Shown here: positions 1 through 8,210 of the stretch, piece after piece
How the letters are laid out: every line of letters begins with the position of its first letter
How positions within the stretch are numbered: position 1 is the stretch's first letter
Assembly: GCF_042434915.1 (NCBI RefSeq)
Contig: NZ_CP170198.1
Location: 2,604,001 to 2,668,000, forward strand
Direction: 5' to 3'
Length of the DNA stretch: 64,000 nucleotides
Source of the DNA: Aquimarina sp042434915
Lineage (GTDB): Bacteria; Bacteroidota; Bacteroidia; Flavobacteriales; Flavobacteriaceae
Translations under genes and position numbers: made by a program
The notes under the pieces: model-generated
The model's database searches: none
Told to the model about the DNA's origin: nothing
The model's input: the letters and a program-made list of their open reading frames with translations, nothing else

Positions 1-626
1 TTTTGACCTTGTTCTCCATCTCCATTATTTGACTTTTTGGTATAAGTGCCTATCACCATAAAATTCACTCCTTGGATTTTTATGTATTGCCCAATGGGAT
101 CCTCCTTGGCATTGAATAATTCATTTTTTACACCGTCGCCAATGATAGCAACCTTTCTTTTAGCTTCAATATCCCCATAATTTAAAAATCGACCTGAAGT
201 TATGTTTATTGGATCTTGCTTTATTATTTCAGGATAGTCTCCATAAACATTATAAGCTCCTGTATTTAGACCTCGCACTACATTATTAGCCCCACCAAAT
301 CCTCCAAGTTGATTACGGGGAGAAATATAAAGAAGCCCAGGAACTTGTTGTCTTATAGAGGGAACATCAGAAATCTTAAAGTTATAATTTCTCCCTTTAG
401 GTAGTCCTTTGTAGGGTTTGGAAATCGTTTGAGTCCACATAAACATAGTATTAGTAGCTATATCACCAAAACCTTTTTTGACACCATTTTCTAACCCTTT
501 ACCTGCCGCAAGTAATATAACCAGGATAAAAATCCCCCAAAACACGCCAAATGCTGTTAATACAGTTCTAAACCAATTAGCCGTTAGCGCCTCCAAAACC
601 TCGTTCCATTGTTCTTTATTAATCAT
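1..626 (-). CDS. ABC transporter permease, MacB/FtsX type (partial, C-terminus off the left edge)
   Basis: The reading frame opens with ATG at 626 (MINKEQWNEVLEAL) and stays open to base 1, giving about 208 residues. An N-terminal membrane helix lies at about residues 19-40, followed by a periplasmic region of MacB_PCD type (phrases such as NNVVRGLNTGAYNVYGDYPEI and RKVAIIGDGVKNELF). The C-terminal FtsX helices are outside the window. Its start lies one base past the stop of the next permease, so the order ATPase, permease, permease forms one operon. The family exports peptides, lipids or drugs, usually with a membrane fusion protein; the substrate cannot be told. The family call is firm. Confidence 0.85.
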   Translation of the reverse strand, partial: MINKEQWNEVLEALTANWFRTVLTAFGVFWGIFILVILLAAGKGLENGVKKGFGDIATNTMFMWTQTISKPYKGLPKGRNYNFKISDVPSIRQQVPGLLYISPRNQLGGFGGANNVVRGLNTGAYNVYGDYPEIIKQDPINITSGRFLNYGDIEAKRKVAIIGDGVKNELFNAKEDPIGQYIKIQGVNFMVIGTYTKKSNNGDGEQGQ

Positions 627-627
627 C

Positions 628-1875
628 CTATTCGTCTCTAAGTGCTACAATTGGTCTAATTCTCGCAGCCCGCCAAGCTGGAAAAAACCCAGCGATAGCC
701 CCAGCCAAAACTAAAATAATAACGGTGGTTAAGGCTACATTAAAATTGACAGAAGGATTTGTAATAAAATCCGTTTTAATAAAAGGACCTACAATTTCTA
801 AAAGTAAAAGCCCTCCAATTAATCCTGTAAATCCCGCAATTGCTGTTACAAAAATAGCCTCGTGCAGTATCATCCCAATTATAGAAATAGGATAAGCTCC
901 TAATGCTTTGCGTATACCAATCTCTTTGGTCCTTTCTTTTACAATAATCAACATAATATTACTTACTCCAACTACACCTGCAATAATGGTACAAATACCT
1001 ACCCACCAAAAAAATGCTTTAATCATAAAGATTAAGGCATAGAATCGTTTCGCATTTTCTAAGGAATTATTAATACCAATAGCACGTTCGTCACTTGGTG
1101 CTATTATGTGTTTAGATTTTAAATAAGCGGTCATCGATTCGACAAATTCTTCTGATTTTGCCACAGTTGCTTCAAAAGTATCTTCGGGCTTTAATGTGTA
1201 TGAAAGGTTGTTAATTATTTGTCCTCGATTAAAGATTTGCTGCGCTGTTGTAGAAGGAATAAATACGCGATCTTCTTCTCGTTCACCACCTTTATCAGAA
1301 TAGACACCAACAACTTTAAACGGAATATCATTAAGATAAATAGAAAGACCTGTTGGATCTTCGATCGTTTTAAATAAATCCTTTTTGATCTTATATCCAA
1401 TAATAGCCACTTTTTCTCGTTGGGAAATATCATTTTGATTAATATAACGCCCCTTGATCATACTTTCATTTTCGATAAATTGAAAGTCTGGAAAAATACC
1501 TTCTATTGAATAGCTACCAGATTCTTTTTTGTGAGAGATTACCGCGTTTCTTATTCTTACTCTAGACGATTGAAATTCAATTTGATTTTCATGCTTACGA
1601 TGTATAAACTTATAATCTTCATTAGTCATGTTGAATATTCGTCCTGGATTCAAACCTTTATGCTCGACTGATGTAGCTCGAGTCCATACCCATATACTGT
1701 TTGATGCATCATCTTCGAACTCTTGCGAAATACCGTTCTGCATTCCTTGACCGACACCAAGTAGTACTACTAATATAAAAATACCCGATGCTACAGAAAG
1801 ACCAGTTAAAAAAGTGCGTAATTTATTTTTACGTATGGTATCAAAAATCTCTTGCCATCGTTCAATGTTAAACAT
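628..1875 (-). CDS. ABC transporter permease, MacB/FtsX type
   Basis: A 415-residue protein with the MacB/FtsX layout: a helix at about residues 19-42, a periplasmic MacB_PCD domain to about 280, then three C-terminal helices (about 285-315, 335-365 and 380-405). The cytosolic segment between the first two of these reads VKERTKEIGIRKALGA, a hallmark of FtsX-type permeases. It overlaps the ATPase gene by 8 bases and is followed at once by a second permease of the same family, so the transporter may be a heterodimer. The inner-membrane exporter role is inferred from the family; no substrate clue is visible. Confidence 0.92.
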   Translation of the reverse strand: MFNIERWQEIFDTIRKNKLRTFLTGLSVASGIFILVVLLGVGQGMQNGISQEFEDDASNSIWVWTRATSVEHKGLNPGRIFNMTNEDYKFIHRKHENQIEFQSSRVRIRNAVISHKKESGSYSIEGIFPDFQFIENESMIKGRYINQNDISQREKVAIIGYKIKKDLFKTIEDPTGLSIYLNDIPFKVVGVYSDKGGEREEDRVFIPSTTAQQIFNRGQIINNLSYTLKPEDTFEATVAKSEEFVESMTAYLKSKHIIAPSDERAIGINNSLENAKRFYALIFMIKAFFWWVGICTIIAGVVGVSNIMLIIVKERTKEIGIRKALGAYPISIIGMILHEAIFVTAIAGFTGLIGGLLLLEIVGPFIKTDFITNPSVNFNVALTTVIILVLAGAIAGFFPAWRAARIRPIVALRDE

Positions 1876-2569
1876 ATGCAGTAGCTCTAATTTGTTCTAC
1901 GTGAGTATCATCAATAATAAGTCCATCTTTAAGATTGACAATTCTTTTGGTCATTTGCGCTATATCAGGTTCATGAGTTACGATTAAAATGGTTTTGCCC
2001 TCGTCATTTATCCCTTGAATTAACTCCATAACTTCGTAAGAGGTTTTAGTATCTAACGCACCCGTTGGTTCATCTGCTAATAATACTTTAGGATCAGAAG
2101 CTAATGCACGAGCTATGGCAACCCGTTGCTTCTGTCCACCCGAGAGTTCATTAGGCAAATGTGTAGCCCACTCTGCCAAACCTACTTTTTCTAAGTAATG
2201 CATGGCACGTTCATTACGCTCTTTACGCTTAAGACCTTGATAATATAGAGGTAATCCAACATTATCAATTGCATTTTTATAGGTTATTAAATTGAAAGAT
2301 TGAAAAATGAATCCCAAAAATTTATTACGGTAACGTGCGGCTATCTTTTCGTTTAAATTTTTTATTTGTACACCATCTAATGTATAGGAGCCTTGATCGG
2401 CTTCGTCAAGCATTCCCAAAATATTTAGAAAGGTAGATTTTCCAGAACCTGATGAACCCATGATAGAGACCAATTCTCCTTGATTTACATTAAAATTAAT
2501 TCCTTTTAAAACATGCAAAGAATTGCTCCCCATGTTATAAGATTTGTGAAGATTCCTAATGTCTATCAT
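1868..2569 (-). CDS. ABC transporter ATP-binding protein, MacB/LolD type
   Basis: A 233-residue nucleotide-binding subunit. Walker A is GSSGSGKS at residues 38-45, the signature LSGGQKQR is at 142-149, Walker B VLLADEP is at 162-168, and the ALD D-loop follows. The phrases ELVSIMGSSGSGKST and ADEPTGALD are typical of the MacB/LolD/FtsE group. It is the first gene of a three-gene unit with the two permeases. It powers the exporter by ATP hydrolysis on the cytoplasmic face. The 123 bases upstream hold no promoter match I can defend. Confidence 0.95.
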   Translation of the reverse strand: MIDIRNLHKSYNMGSNSLHVLKGINFNVNQGELVSIMGSSGSGKSTFLNILGMLDEADQGSYTLDGVQIKNLNEKIAARYRNKFLGFIFQSFNLITYKNAIDNVGLPLYYQGLKRKERNERAMHYLEKVGLAEWATHLPNELSGGQKQRVAIARALASDPKVLLADEPTGALDTKTSYEVMELIQGINDEGKTILIVTHEPDIAQMTKRIVNLKDGLIIDDTHVEQIRATAYV

Positions 2570-2692
2570 GGTAAGTAGCTTTTAAACAGTTTGTAAGAAA
2601 GAACTTTAAAATATCTAAACTTACTGTTTTCCCACTACAAGACGTAGCATTTAAAAGTTTGTTACATTTATAAAAGTTATAGAAATGTTAAA

Positions 2693-2923
2693 TTATCGAA
2701 GCTTTGATTTTTTTCTGCTACGATATATAAAATAGCCAACTCCTGCAATAAGAATATATGGCATAATCATTAAGTAGACAATACCATTATTAATCCCCTC
2801 AGCTGTTTTTTGACCTTCTTCACTTTCTAGAACAGCTCGACACATCGCACATTGAGCATATACGTTAGCGAACGAAGTATATAACACACTTATAAAAATA
2901 AGAAAAGATCTCATGAAATGCAT
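2693..2923 (-). CDS. Small membrane protein with a CxxC motif, at the end of the oxidase assembly cluster
   Basis: A 76-residue protein starting MHFMRSFLIFISV; MRSF at 2914 is the alternative start. The frame can be read further upstream, but that would overlap the DUF420 gene by about 60 bases, while this start falls 2 bases after that gene's stop. It has a signal peptide or helix (residues about 4-21), then QCAMCRAVLESEEGQ, where the two cysteines form CAMC, then a second helix (about 47-67) and a basic tail. The orientation puts the CxxC pair in the periplasm. I know no functional name. Its place after SCO and DUF420 suggests a redox or copper role in oxidase assembly, which is inference only. 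Confidence 0.75.
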   Translation of the reverse strand: MHFMRSFLIFISVLYTSFANVYAQCAMCRAVLESEEGQKTAEGINNGIVYLMIMPYILIAGVGYFIYRSRKKSKLR

Positions 2924-2925
2924 CG

Positions 2926-3468
2926 TTAGATATAATAAGGTGAGATCATTATATACACTATCACTCCTGTTATAGCTACGTATAGCCATATTGGAAATGT
3001 TATACGTGCAATCCTGCGATGTAACTTAATTTTACCCGTAATAGCTCGAACATATGTAACTAAGACAAATGGGATAACCACAATCGATAGTAAAATATGT
3101 GATAGTAAAATAAAATAATACACATATTTAATAAATCCAGTCCCTTGATAAACGGTAGAATCACTGGTCATATGATACGCTACATACATTACTAAAAACA
3201 ATACCGAACAACCTATTGCTGACTTCATTAAACGCTCGTGCAAAGTGACCTTTCCATTTTTGACAGCCCATAAAGCGCCGATTAATAAAAAAGCGGTTAA
3301 ACCGTTTATAGTAGCGTAGATTGGAGGTAAAAATGTTAATGGTGCAACATCAAAACCTAATTTTCTCAAATTAACACTAAACAATAATGCCACTGCTAAT
3401 GGAATTATTATTGAGAGTATAACAATCCAAATGTTGTATTTATTAGAATTTCTAGATATATTATTCAT
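2926..3468 (-). CDS. DUF420 membrane protein (CtaM/YozB-like)
   Basis: A 180-residue protein with about five membrane helices. Phrases such as LPPIYATINGLTAFLLIGALWAVKNG and HERLMKSAI, and an ending GVIVYIMISPYYI, fit the DUF420 family. Members of this family (CtaM in Staphylococcus, YozB in Bacillus) are linked with assembly of heme-copper oxidases. The start overlaps the end of the SCO gene by 8 bases, so the two are translated together. Several histidines in the helices could bind metal or heme. The family call is firm; the exact role here is inferred. Confidence 0.85.
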   Translation of the reverse strand: MNNISRNSNKYNIWIVILSIIIPLAVALLFSVNLRKLGFDVAPLTFLPPIYATINGLTAFLLIGALWAVKNGKVTLHERLMKSAIGCSVLFLVMYVAYHMTSDSTVYQGTGFIKYVYYFILLSHILLSIVVIPFVLVTYVRAITGKIKLHRRIARITFPIWLYVAITGVIVYIMISPYYI

Positions 3469-4195
3469 TGGTAGCTAATAATTTTTTGATATCCTCTAAT
3501 AGGATAGAAATTTGCTCTTCCTCTCCATTTTCATCTTGTTGTTCTTCTACTCCTATAGTGCCTCTATAATAAATTAGAGGATTTCCAGAAGCATCATAAC
3601 GCGATCTTATGTAACCATCCTGATCAATAAGCGCAAAAAAGCCATTATGTTCAAAACCTCCCGCAACCTCTGGGTTTTCTGCAGCATAGATATTAAATCC
3701 TGCATTAGCGAGATCATAAATATCATCATGACTTCCTGTTAGTAAATTCCAATCTGGATCAGATATACCATAATTTTCAGCATATATCTTTAAACGAGTT
3801 GGCGTATCTCGTTTTGAATCAATAGAAAATGAAGCCACTCCAAAATTAGTATATTCTTTCAATTGATTTTGTAAAAACACCAAATTCCTACTCATCTTAG
3901 GACATATGGTAGGACAACTGGTAAAAAAAAAGTCTACCACATACACCTTACCTTTATAATCATGGTTTGTTATAATAAGACTGTCCTGATTTAAAAAAGC
4001 AAATTCGGGCACTTGTCTTGGTACACCATTAATTTTTATATACGCCAATTTTTGGTTAGCAATAGGATTATCTGCACTCATCCTATTATTATCGGTTACA
4101 GAAGTATTTGTAACTCGATTCACAATTTTAGGAATAAAAATAATTCCAAAAATGAGTACAATAAAGGATATCCCTACATAAGAATATTTTTTCAT
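3461..4195 (-). CDS. SCO1/SenC family copper chaperone for cytochrome oxidase
   Basis: A 244-residue protein with an N-terminal anchor helix (about residues 5-24) and a thioredoxin-fold domain outside the membrane. The copper motif CPTIC gives Cys94 and Cys98 (CxxxC), and the third ligand is His183 in FEHNGFFALID. SCO proteins deliver copper to, or keep reduced, the CuA site of oxidase subunit II. The gene is coupled to DUF420 downstream and preceded by a related protein that lacks cysteine. All key residues are present, so it should be functional. Confidence 0.95.
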   Translation of the reverse strand: MKKYSYVGISFIVLIFGIIFIPKIVNRVTNTSVTDNNRMSADNPIANQKLAYIKINGVPRQVPEFAFLNQDSLIITNHDYKGKVYVVDFFFTSCPTICPKMSRNLVFLQNQLKEYTNFGVASFSIDSKRDTPTRLKIYAENYGISDPDWNLLTGSHDDIYDLANAGFNIYAAENPEVAGGFEHNGFFALIDQDGYIRSRYDASGNPLIYYRGTIGVEEQQDENGEEEQISILLEDIKKLLATNE

Positions 4196-4295
4196 CTGTT
4201 CTTTTTAACTATTCATTATTTTTTTTCAAACCAGTACTTTATCACGAAGCCAAATTACTCTATATACTTTTAAAGCTACTACGACAAAATTATTA

Positions 4296-4943
4296 TTAGT
4301 TATTTGCACGATCTGCTTTATATTTTTTTAACGCAAGTCGGTATTCTGCCAAAATAACTTTAACATCATCGGTCATAACATTTGTTAAATCAGCTACAGA
4401 GCTTGTATCATACCCATATACCTGCTGCTCATCTATAGACCCATCACGACCTCTTAAGTTGGTTTCTTTATCAATAATATAAACAAACGAAGTACCTAAA
4501 TTTTTATCTAATGCATGAGGTGATTCTAAGCTATTATAAAATCTTCTAATAGTTTCTGGCGTACCAAATAGAAAATTCCATCCTTCAACATTAGTAATGA
4601 CCCCTAATTCCTTCATCAAGTTTTTTGCCGCATCTTCACTACCATAGGGTAAGATCATTACAAATTGGAAGTCGTTAAAGCCGTGATTCTTTTTATATAT
4701 TTTTTGATTCAGATTAAAAGCGTAACCCTCTTTATTCTCTATATTTTTACCCAAAAAACCTAGAATTGTAATCTTATTCTCTAATGCTACTTTCTGCCCA
4801 TCTAAACTCTCAAAACCTTCTAAATTTCCAACATTTCTATGTAATACAGGGAGCTTAGCAAAATTATGTACTCCGGAAGCAAAAAAGAGATAGGCTACCA
4901 AAGGAAGAATAAATAGCGCGCCAAGAACCAGAAATTTTTTCAT
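4296..4943 (-). CDS. SCO-like protein lacking all cysteines
   Basis: A 215-residue protein with an N-terminal helix (about residues 4-22). It can be laid along the neighbouring SCO protein: ITILGFLG for the strand before the CxxxC, FQFVMILPYGSED for the next strand, WNFLFGTPETIRRF for WNLLTGSHDDIYDL, and TSFVYIIDKETNLRGRDG for the strand after the SCO histidine. There is not one cysteine in the protein, so it cannot bind copper as SCO does. It lies between the oxidase block and SCO, behind a terminator. It may be a structural partner or assembly scaffold. The family link is my own alignment by eye. Confidence 0.75.
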   Translation of the reverse strand: MKKFLVLGALFILPLVAYLFFASGVHNFAKLPVLHRNVGNLEGFESLDGQKVALENKITILGFLGKNIENKEGYAFNLNQKIYKKNHGFNDFQFVMILPYGSEDAAKNLMKELGVITNVEGWNFLFGTPETIRRFYNSLESPHALDKNLGTSFVYIIDKETNLRGRDGSIDEQQVYGYDTSSVADLTNVMTDDVKVILAEYRLALKKYKADRANN

Positions 4944-4976
4944 TATAATTTACATAAATTAGTATCCTACAAAAAT

Positions 4977-5007
4977 AAAAAAGACGGTTCAAACGAACCG
5001 TCTTTTT
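4977..5007 (-). terminator. Intrinsic terminator after the ctaB-subunit IV block
   Basis: The ten-base arms AAGACGGTTC and GAACCGTCTT (4981-4990 and 4995-5004) enclose the loop AAAC and are flanked by A and T runs. On the minus strand it lies about 32 bases past the stop of the subunit IV gene and separates that block from the SCO-like gene. Confidence 0.85.
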
Positions 5008-5038
5008 ACTATATATTTAGAGTATAAAAGCTTAGAAG

Positions 5039-5398
5039 TTAAAAATCCCAGCTTTTATGTCCACTTTTAAAAACCTCGTAAATATAATCTCCTTCGGTAA
5101 GTAAAATAAATATTAAATAACAAATTAAAAAGATCCCAGTCCAAACTACCGATCTACGTAGACCTGCGGTCTCCCCCTCCATGTGCATAAATGCCCAAGT
5201 TATATAATATGCTTTCCAAATGGTAAGAAGTATGAAAATCCAATTTAGGAGCTTCATACTAACTATGGTAGTTTCAACCAAGAAAGCAGGTTTGATAATC
5301 CCTAAAATTACTTCAACAATTGTTATTGCCGAAAGTAACCAAAATACATTCCAGATTCTCTTTGTATTCGATTCGTGATGTGCTGTATCATGTGCCAT
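5039..5398 (-). CDS. Cytochrome c oxidase subunit IV (caa3/CyoD type)
   Basis: A 119-residue protein with three membrane helices (about residues 17-36, 48-70 and 85-103), the usual size and shape for the prokaryotic COX4 (CyoD/CtaF) family. The polar N-terminus MAHDTAHHESN and the segment KAYYITWAFMHMEGE between helices 2 and 3 fit the family. It is the last gene of a block with heme O synthase and two subunit III proteins, followed by a strong terminator. It is an accessory subunit of the oxidase whose catalytic subunits are encoded at 23332-26270. Confidence 0.88.
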   Translation of the reverse strand: MAHDTAHHESNTKRIWNVFWLLSAITIVEVILGIIKPAFLVETTIVSMKLLNWIFILLTIWKAYYITWAFMHMEGETAGLRRSVVWTGIFLICYLIFILLTEGDYIYEVFKSGHKSWDF

Positions 5399-5421
5399 AA
5401 GACGCTATTACTTTAAAAAAA

Positions 5422-6402
5422 TTATACCAAATAGAAAAATGTAAATACAAATACCCACACCAAATCTACAAAGTGCCAATACAATCCTACCTTCTCTACC
5501 ATCTCATAGTTATTTCTTCTCTCATACGTTCCTAAAATAACATTAAAGAATATAATGATATTTATAATGACACCAGAAAATACGTGAAAACCATGAAATC
5601 CAGTTATAAAGAAGAAGAAATTTGCAAATAGTGGAGAACCGTATTCATTGTGTCTCAAATTGGCCCCTTCAACAATACCAACTACATCTTTGTTCAATTT
5701 ATTCAAAGAAGCTTCTCGAGATAGGATAGTTTTTTCACCTGACTCAGTCAATATTTGTGTACGAAGTAACAAGTCCTTTTTTTGCATAAAACCTTGTTTA
5801 ATCTCTTCGACTGTAAAAGTAGGCAGGCTTTCACCAGTTTGATACCAGATACCATTTTTACTTTGATGTTCTGATCGTGTTTTTGGTAAATTAACTGCTA
5901 TATCTTTTAAAGCTACACGATGACCTTGGCTGTCCACAAACTGTAAGATTTGTCCACCCTTGGTCTCTACAGCTCCATATTCACCTTTAATAAAATTTTT
6001 CCACTCCCATGCTTGTGAACCTACAAAAATCGCTCCCCCTATAATAGTAAGAAACATATAGATGATAACTTTATTTTTTTTCATATGATGTCCTGCATCC
6101 ACAGCAAGCACCATGGTAACAGATGAAAAAATTAAAATAAAAGTCATCAATGCTACATAATACATGGGTGCATCTACACCATGTAAAAAAGGAAAGTGAT
6201 TAAAAACTTCATCGGCAATAGGCCAAGAATTTATAAACTTAAATCTTGAAAAACCATAAGCAGCAAGAAAACCAGAAAACGTGAGTGCGTCTGATAGGAT
6301 AAAAAACCACATCATCATTTTACCGTAACTCACCTTTAGTGGCTCATTACCACCACCCCAAGTTTTATCCTCTGTACCTGTTTTAATAACAGTTGTCTCC
6401 AT
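5422..6402 (-). CDS. Cytochrome c oxidase subunit III with an internal soluble insert
   Basis: A 326-residue heme-copper oxidase subunit III. Helices lie at about residues 30-50, 80-100, 112-130, 258-285 and 303-325, and the end WHFVDLVWVFVFTFFYLV is the family signature. Between helices 3 and 4, about 115 residues (140-255) form a charged soluble segment absent from the usual roughly 200-residue caa3-type subunit III. Subunit III supports proton entry and stability of subunit I. It is followed 23 bases later by subunit IV, and upstream by a shorter subunit III paralogue. Confidence 0.92.
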   Translation of the reverse strand: METTVIKTGTEDKTWGGGNEPLKVSYGKMMMWFFILSDALTFSGFLAAYGFSRFKFINSWPIADEVFNHFPFLHGVDAPMYYVALMTFILIFSSVTMVLAVDAGHHMKKNKVIIYMFLTIIGGAIFVGSQAWEWKNFIKGEYGAVETKGGQILQFVDSQGHRVALKDIAVNLPKTRSEHQSKNGIWYQTGESLPTFTVEEIKQGFMQKKDLLLRTQILTESGEKTILSREASLNKLNKDVVGIVEGANLRHNEYGSPLFANFFFFITGFHGFHVFSGVIINIIIFFNVILGTYERRNNYEMVEKVGLYWHFVDLVWVFVFTFFYLV

Positions 6403-6450
6403 AAAAAGAATTTGGTATTGTTAAATTTCACACAAAAGTAAGCAATTTTA

Positions 6451-7032
6451 TTATCTAAAGAAATATAAAAACAAAAAGAGGTAGACCCATAAAAAGTCTA
6501 CAAAATGCCAATACATAGCACCCAGTTCTAAACCAAGGGTTTGAGCGGGCTGGTACTTTTGTTTAAAATGATTATAAATAACAGTAAAAAGTACTAATAA
6601 CCCTCCTACTACATGCGCAATATGTGTAATTACTATCGCATAGATAAAAGATGTGGTAACCGTCGACTCACTTCCAGTAAAAAAATAACCTTGTGAAATG
6701 ATATCTTCAAATCCTTTAAACTGAAGAAAAATAAAAAGAATTCCTAGCACTAAAGTTCCTAGTAGAAAACCAGTTGCTATAGCTCTATTTCCTTTTTTTA
6801 TAGCCTTAATTGAGGAATAAAGAAATAAACTACAAAGAATTACAACCACCGTACTATACATAAATGCAGAAGGAAAAACCAAATCAGACAACCAATCATT
6901 TCGACTTTTACTAACAACATATGCACTAGTCAATCCGGCAAATACCATCCCCATACTCACCATTGCAAACCACATCATAGTTTTCTTTGAACGGTTTACT
7001 TTTTCTTTTAATGTTCCTTGTGTTAAATCCAT
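6451..7032 (-). CDS. Heme-copper oxidase subunit III-like protein (short form)
   Basis: A 193-residue protein with five helices (about residues 20-42, 53-75, 85-103, 128-150 and 170-192). It ends YWHFVDFLWVYLFLFLYFF, the subunit III signature. It overlaps the end of ctaB by 10 bases and precedes the longer subunit III gene, so two subunit III paralogues are made from one message. This pairing is usual in flavobacteria. Whether both sit in one enzyme cannot be told from the sequence. Confidence 0.9.
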   Translation of the reverse strand: MDLTQGTLKEKVNRSKKTMMWFAMVSMGMVFAGLTSAYVVSKSRNDWLSDLVFPSAFMYSTVVVILCSLFLYSSIKAIKKGNRAIATGFLLGTLVLGILFIFLQFKGFEDIISQGYFFTGSESTVTTSFIYAIVITHIAHVVGGLLVLFTVIYNHFKQKYQPAQTLGLELGAMYWHFVDFLWVYLFLFLYFFR

Positions 7033-7934
7033 GTACGTAATAATTTATCGGCAACATATATAATTTGCAGTAGTGTAATGTACGATACACTTACCAACAT
7101 TAGCTCTTTAGCAGTTTTTGCATCTCTGTTCTTATACAACCTTAGCGCGTATCTAAGAAAGAGCATCCCTAAGACGAATATTACAATAGCCGAAAACGGC
7201 GTGATATACAGGGCTCCAGTAACTCCAAATACAGGAATCAATGAAGTAACTACAGTCCATAGAGTATATACAATAATTTGCGTTGCTGTACTCTTATCTC
7301 TTTTACCAGTAGGAAGCATGAAAAAACCTCCTTTTTTATAATCTTCAAATAAAAACCAACCAATAGCCCAGAAATGAGGAAACTGCCAAAAAAATTGAAT
7401 CATAAAAAGTGTTCCTGGTTCGATCCCAAAATTGTTAGTAGCGGCTACCCAACCCAACATAAAAGGAATCGCTCCTGGTATGGCTCCAACAAATACAGAT
7501 AGCGGTGTTTTTGTCTTTAAGGGCGTATAAAGACTAACGTAGAAAAAAATTGATATCGCTCCAAACATAGCTGTTTTAGGATTGATAATGTACAATACTG
7601 TAATTCCTAAAATTGTAAAAACCGTAGCAATTACAAAAGCCGTACGTACCGACATTCTTCCTGACGGAATAGGTCTGTTCTTAGTCCTATCCATTTTTGC
7701 ATCCAAATCACGCTCTATAATTTGATTAAAAGCATTTGAAGCTCCAACCATAAAATACCCACCTATTACAAGAAGGACTAGGGTCTGCCATGAAATGGTA
7801 TCCACTCCTAATAAATAACCAGCTACAGATGAAAAAACCACACTTAATGCTAGACGCATTTTTGTGATTTCTTTAAAATCCTGCACTATGGAAACTTTTG
7901 CTGTATCGATCTGGGTTATACTTAAATTTTGCAC
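7023..7934 (-). CDS. ctaB: Protoheme IX farnesyltransferase (heme O synthase)
   Basis: A 303-residue UbiA-family integral membrane enzyme that adds a farnesyl chain to heme b to make heme O for the oxidase. The first aspartate-rich motif is NAFNQIIERDLDAKMDRTKNR (about residues 67-87), and the second region follows YTPLKTKTPLSVFVGAIPGAIP. About eight to nine helices are seen. It is the first gene of the block and has a good promoter 29 bases upstream. The start MQNLSITQ fits a short cytosolic lead before KITKMRL-like sequence. Confidence 0.95.
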   Translation of the reverse strand: MQNLSITQIDTAKVSIVQDFKEITKMRLALSVVFSSVAGYLLGVDTISWQTLVLLVIGGYFMVGASNAFNQIIERDLDAKMDRTKNRPIPSGRMSVRTAFVIATVFTILGITVLYIINPKTAMFGAISIFFYVSLYTPLKTKTPLSVFVGAIPGAIPFMLGWVAATNNFGIEPGTLFMIQFFWQFPHFWAIGWFLFEDYKKGGFFMLPTGKRDKSTATQIIVYTLWTVVTSLIPVFGVTGALYITPFSAIVIFVLGMLFLRYALRLYKNRDAKTAKELMLVSVSYITLLQIIYVADKLLRTWI

Positions 7935-7962
7935 CTTATGTTATGCTTTTCTTAAAGTTGTG

Positions 7963-7993
7963 CAAAGATATGCCTTAAAAGCATTTTAGACAA
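7963..7993 (-). promoter_or_regulatory. Bacteroidetes-type promoter for the ctaB operon
   Basis: On the minus strand TTG (7993-7991), 20 bases, then TATCTTTG (7970-7963) match the Bacteroidetes -33/-7 pattern TTTG...TAnnTTTG. The ctaB start codon is at 7934. Confidence 0.65.
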
Positions 7994-8147
7994 CTTATCG
8001 TAATGCAATATTCTTCTTTTAACAAGATTGTAATTAGTTAAACTCTTATGACTTACGACTTGCCACATACAAAAATCTTAGAATCTTAAAACACTATCTA
8101 CATTACATCCCTATGAAGGAATCCAAGAACCTGATTGAACATGTTGT

Positions 8148-8193
8148 ATAATTAAAATCCCGTCTCAGGTACCTGAGACGGGATTTTAATTAT
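8148..8193 (-). terminator. 46-base perfect palindrome, terminator of the tonB-like gene
   Basis: Bases 8148-8170 are the exact reverse complement of 8171-8193, centred on GGTACC. The stem core CCCGTCTCAGG is GC-rich, and AT-rich outer arms supply a T run in both directions. It lies 18 bases beyond the stop of the tonB-like gene. The 213 bases from 7935 to 8147 hold the ctaB promoter and no gene. Confidence 0.8.
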
Positions 8194-8210
8194 TTTGAAT
8201 GTATTCGTAC

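Noticed and set aside
4013..4273. 86-residue plus-strand frame opposite the SCO gene
   Set aside because: Shadow of SCO; Ile/Tyr/Phe/Asn-rich with no known features.
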